Shown here: positions 61,718 through 64,000 of the stretch, in pieces
Layout: the number at the start of each line of letters is the position of its first letter
How positions within the stretch are numbered: position 1 is the first letter of the stretch
DNA from: Nocardioides sp. InS609-2
GTDB lineage: Bacteria; Actinomycetota; Actinomycetes; Propionibacteriales; Nocardioidaceae
NCBI RefSeq assembly: GCF_023208195.1
Contig: NZ_CP060034.1
Coordinates: 1,798,001-1,862,000 of the forward strand
Length of the DNA: 64,000 nucleotides
Direction of reading: 5' to 3'
Position numbers and translations under genes: made by a program
Notes under the pieces: generated by a model
The model's input: the letters and a program-made list of their open reading frames with translations, nothing else
Databases searched by the model: none
Told to the model about the DNA's origin: nothing

Positions 61718-62278
61718 TCAGTTCTCCTTGAACGGGAAGCCGAGCTGCTTGAGCAGCGCGCGGCCCTCGTCGTCGTTGGTGGCGGTGGTCACGATGGTGA
61801 TGTCCATGCCACGCGACCGGTCGATCCTGTCCTGGTCGATCTCGTGGAACATGACCTGCTCGGTCAGACCGAACGTGTAGTTGCCGCGGCCGTCGAACTG
61901 CTTGGGCGAGAGCCCGCGGAAGTCGCGGATACGCGGCAGGGCGAGCGAGAGCAGGCGGTCGAGGAACTCCCACATGCGGTCGCCGCGCAGCGTGACGTGA
62001 GCGCCGATCGGCATGCCCTCACGCAGCTTGAACTGCGCGATGGACTTGCGGGCCTTCGTGACGAACGGCTTCTGGCCGGTGATCGCGGTGAGGTCCTTGA
62101 TGGCACCCTCGATCAGCTTCGAGTCGCGAGCAGCCTCGCCGACACCCATGTTGACCACGATCTTGGTCAGGCCGGGCACCTGCATGACGTTCTTGATCTC
62201 GAACTCAGACTGCAGCGCGGGGATGATCTCCTCGCGGTAGCGGGCCTTGAGTCGGGGAGCGGTAGTGGTCTCAGCCAT
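61718..62278 (-). CDS. rplE: 50S ribosomal protein L5
   Basis: The 186-residue 5S rRNA-binding protein starts at ATG 62276-62278 ([17 protein letters not shown]). It has [39 protein letters not shown] and [19 protein letters not shown]. The in-frame sequence upstream of this start lies inside rplX. Confidence 0.98.
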   Translation of the reverse strand: MAETTTAPRLKARYREEIIPALQSEFEIKNVMQVPGLTKIVVNMGVGEAARDSKLIEGAIKDLTAITGQKPFVTKARKSIAQFKLREGMPIGAHVTLRGDRMWEFLDRLLSLALPRIRDFRGLSPKQFDGRGNYTFGLTEQVMFHEIDQDRIDRSRGMDITIVTTATNDDEGRALLKQLGFPFKEN

Positions 62279-62279
62279 C

Positions 62280-62666
62280 TCAGATGTCCTTCCCGGACTT
62301 GCGCGAGATCCGGACACTGCGCTGGGCGGTGTACTCGGACCCGTCAGGGCGGCGCTTGGTGACCTCGTCGCGGCGGAAGCCGATGCGGGTGACGCCGTCA
62401 CCCTCGACCAGCATCACGTTGGAGACGTGGATCGGGGCCTCGGCGGTGATGATGCCGCCGGTGGTGCCGGCGCGACCGCCCTGGTTCTGGACCTTGGTGT
62501 GCCGCTTGATGCGGTTGACACCCTCGACGAGGACCCGCTGCTCCTCACGAAGCACCTGGATAACCTTGCCTTCGGCGCCCTTGTCCTTGCCGGCGATGAC
62601 CTTGACGGTGTCGCCCTTCTTGATGCTCACAGAGTTCTTCTTCGGCTTGCTCTGGTGGTTACTCAT
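62280..62666 (-). CDS. rplX: 50S ribosomal protein L24
   Basis: The 128-residue KOW-domain protein starts at ATG 62664-62666, with GGAGGT six bases upstream, and shares one base with the rplN stop. It has [20 protein letters not shown] and [19 protein letters not shown]24 starts assembly of the large subunit. It is longer than the common form of about 104 residues because of N- and C-terminal extensions. Confidence 0.97.
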   Translation of the reverse strand: MSNHQSKPKKNSVSIKKGDTVKVIAGKDKGAEGKVIQVLREEQRVLVEGVNRIKRHTKVQNQGGRAGTTGGIITAEAPIHVSNVMLVEGDGVTRIGFRRDEVTKRRPDGSEYTAQRSVRISRKSGKDI

Positions 62667-63034
62667 CACAGCACCTCCGGGGCCAAAGAGATGATCTTCA
62701 TGAACTTCTTCTCGCGCAGCTCGCGGCCGACCGGGCCGAAGATGCGGGTGCCTCGCGGCTCGCCATCGCTCTTGAGGATGACGGCAGCGTTCTCGTCGAA
62801 GCGGATGTAGGAGCCGTCTGGACGACGACGCTCCTTGACCGTTCGCACGATGACCGCCTTGACGACGTCACCCTTCTTCACGTTGCCACCGGGGATCGCG
62901 TCCTTCACGGTGGCGACGATCGTGTCGCCGATGCCGGCGTAGCGACGACCAGAGCCACCGAGAACACGGATGCAAAGGATCTCCTTCGCACCGGTGTTGT
63001 CGGCGACCTTGAGTCGCGACTCCTGCTGGATCAT
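62666..63034 (-). CDS. rplN: 50S ribosomal protein L14
   Basis: The 122-residue protein begins [20 protein letters not shown] and has [20 protein letters not shown] and the C-terminal [11 protein letters not shown], all standard for L14. It forms part of the subunit interface. Confidence 0.98.
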   Translation of the reverse strand: MIQQESRLKVADNTGAKEILCIRVLGGSGRRYAGIGDTIVATVKDAIPGGNVKKGDVVKAVIVRTVKERRRPDGSYIRFDENAAVILKSDGEPRGTRIFGPVGRELREKKFMKIISLAPEVL

Positions 63035-63125
63035 TGGTTTCTCCTGGTTGTCGAGCTGGTTCTCGCCGCCCTCCCGGGCGGACGAGCCTTGCCGAACTTG
63101 TTATGGAAATCGTGGGGCCGGGCGG

Positions 63126-63145
63126 CCAGGGGTTCACACCCCTGG
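63126..63145. terminator. Hairpin directly after rpsQ
   Basis: CCAGGGG (63126-63132) and CCCCTGG (63139-63145) form a perfect 7-bp stem with a six-base loop, one base beyond the rpsQ stop codon. Located inside the S10-spc cluster, it more likely tunes read-through into rplN than ends the operon. Confidence 0.5.
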
Positions 63146-63146
63146 A

Positions 63147-63425
63147 TCACTTGGCCTTCTCGAGGACCTCGATGACGCGCCAGCGCTTCGTTGCGGACAG
63201 GGGACGGGTCTCCATGATCCGGACCCGGTCGCCGATGCCGCACTCGTTAGTCTCGTCGTGCGCCTTCAGCTTGGACGTACGCCGCATGACCTTGCCGTAG
63301 AGCGCGTGCTTGACGCGGTCCTCGACGGTCACGACGATCGTCTTGTCCATCTTGTCGCTGACGACGAGACCCTCGCGGACCTTGCGCGCCTTGCGCTGCT
63401 CGACCTTCTCGGTGCCGTCGCTCAT
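63147..63425 (-). CDS. rpsQ: 30S ribosomal protein S17
   Basis: The 92-residue OB-fold protein has [40 protein letters not shown] and [20 protein letters not shown]. Its start overlaps the rpmC stop as ATGA. It binds 16S rRNA early in assembly. Confidence 0.98.
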   Translation of the reverse strand: MSDGTEKVEQRKARKVREGLVVSDKMDKTIVVTVEDRVKHALYGKVMRRTSKLKAHDETNECGIGDRVRIMETRPLSATKRWRVIEVLEKAK

Positions 63426-63670
63426 GCGGACGCCTCTTCCTTGTTGCTCGCACCCGGGGTGGACCTGATGCCGAGCTCGCGCTCACGCACCACGGTGTAG
63501 ATCCGGGCAATGTCCTTCTTGACCGTGCGGAGGCGGCCGTGGCTCTCCAGCTGGCCGGTGGCCGCCTGGAACCGCAGGTTGAACAGCTCCTCCTTGGCCT
63601 CGCGCAGCTTGGCCTCGAGGTCGGAAGCGTTCATGTCATCGAGCTCGAATGCGCTCAACTTGTCGCTCAT
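63422..63670 (-). CDS. rpmC: 50S ribosomal protein L29
   Basis: The 82-residue helical protein has [20 protein letters not shown] and [19 protein letters not shown], the normal L29 core, with a short C-terminal tail. It shares one base with the rplP stop (TGATG). Confidence 0.97.
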   Translation of the reverse strand: MSDKLSAFELDDMNASDLEAKLREAKEELFNLRFQAATGQLESHGRLRTVKKDIARIYTVVRERELGIRSTPGASNKEEASA

Positions 63671-64000
63671 CAGAATTCACCAGCCTCGCGGGAGATGAAC
63701 CGGCACTTCAGGGGCAGCTTGTGCATCGCGCGGCGCATGGCCTCGCGAGCGGTCACCTCGTCCACACCGGAAAGTTCGAACATGACGCGGCCGGGCTTAA
63801 CGTTCGCCACCCACCACTCGGGTGAACCCTTACCGGAACCCATGCGGGTCTCGGCAGGCTTCTTGGTCAGCGGCCGGTCCGGGTAGATGTTGATCCAGAC
63901 CTTTCCGCCTCGCTTGATGTGGCGGGTCATGGCGATACGTGCCGACTCGATCTGTCGGTTGGTCACGTAGGAGCCTTCGAGCGCCTGGATACCGAAGTCG
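63670..64000 (-). CDS. rplP: 50S ribosomal protein L16 (N-terminus beyond the window)
   Basis: The open frame runs off the right edge. The visible part reads [20 protein letters not shown], then [40 protein letters not shown] and a C-terminal [16 protein letters not shown]. About 110 residues are present of the usual 138-140. L16 organises the A-site region of the large subunit. An internal Met at 63966 is not the true start, since homology continues past it. Confidence 0.97.
   Translation of the reverse strand, partial: DFGIQALEGSYVTNRQIESARIAMTRHIKRGGKVWINIYPDRPLTKKPAETRMGSGKGSPEWWVANVKPGRVMFELSGVDEVTAREAMRRAMHKLPLKCRFISREAGEF

Noticed and set aside
63670..63966. A complete 98-residue protein starting at Met 63966
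   Set aside because: L16 homology continues upstream of this Met to the window edge (ALEGSYV precedes it), so the gene is truncated by the window and not short.

Overview
The window is typical high-GC actinobacterial chromosome. GTG starts are frequent, genes often overlap by 1-4 bases (ATGA, GTGA, TGATG), several genes look leaderless, and ribosomal protein S4 is the zinc-free form. The gene content and intergenic repeat families look like Nocardioides or a close relative (Nocardioidaceae). That is inference; no 16S gene is present to confirm it.

Left part (1-8.4 kb): a tandem-GNAT acetyltransferase coupled to an ABC-F ATPase and a split-barrel flavin/F420-type oxidoreductase (minus strand), a pair of acyl-CoA dehydrogenases (plus), an ECF sigma factor with its probable membrane anti-sigma partner (minus), and an SLC13/ArsB-like permease (plus).

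Sugar region (8.5-30 kb): two divergent operons make a complete amino-sugar catabolic locus. The minus-strand operon encodes an ABC sugar importer, a DUF5107/TPR protein, a DeoR regulator and an aldo/keto reductase. The plus-strand operon encodes a SIS-domain isomerase/deaminase, a ROK kinase, NagA-type deacetylase, a PfkB kinase and a class II aldolase. Together these best fit uptake of N-acetylgalactosamine (or a related amino sugar) and its conversion through tagatose phosphates to triose phosphates. Next comes a frameshifted 3' fragment of a leucyl-tRNA synthetase gene beside a perfect 17-bp inverted repeat. After it lies a seven-gene operon with a ROK regulator, a Dpp/Opp-type importer and a Gfo/Idh oxidoreductase, probably for a saccharide.

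Middle (30-36.4 kb): an RsmC-like methyltransferase with truA, a receiver/thioredoxin-reductase-like fusion that lacks the CxxC redox centre, an ArsR-SRPBCC-DinB-like operon with clear operators, a PfkB kinase and a small GntR regulator.

Right part (36.4-64 kb): the ribosomal protein super-operon on the minus strand, from rplP (cut by the window edge) through rpmC-rpsQ-rplN-rplX-rplE-rpsZ-rpsH-rplF-rplR-rpsE-rpmD-rplO, secY-adk-map, then infA-rpmJ-rpsM-rpsK-rpsD-rpoA-rplQ. The usual map-infA junction is opened by a 15-kb module: a TerC-type membrane protein under a probable yybP-ykoY manganese riboswitch, a transmembrane Ser/Thr kinase, an FHA protein, a 2090-residue surface protein with Ig-like and FN3 repeats, and a MoxR-DUF58-TgpA-like set. 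The transglutaminase domain of the TgpA-like protein has lost all three catalytic residues. This kinase/FHA/giant surface protein/MoxR/DUF58/pseudo-transglutaminase module is the best candidate here for a poorly described system. No tRNA, rRNA, CRISPR array, insertion sequence or prophage gene was seen.
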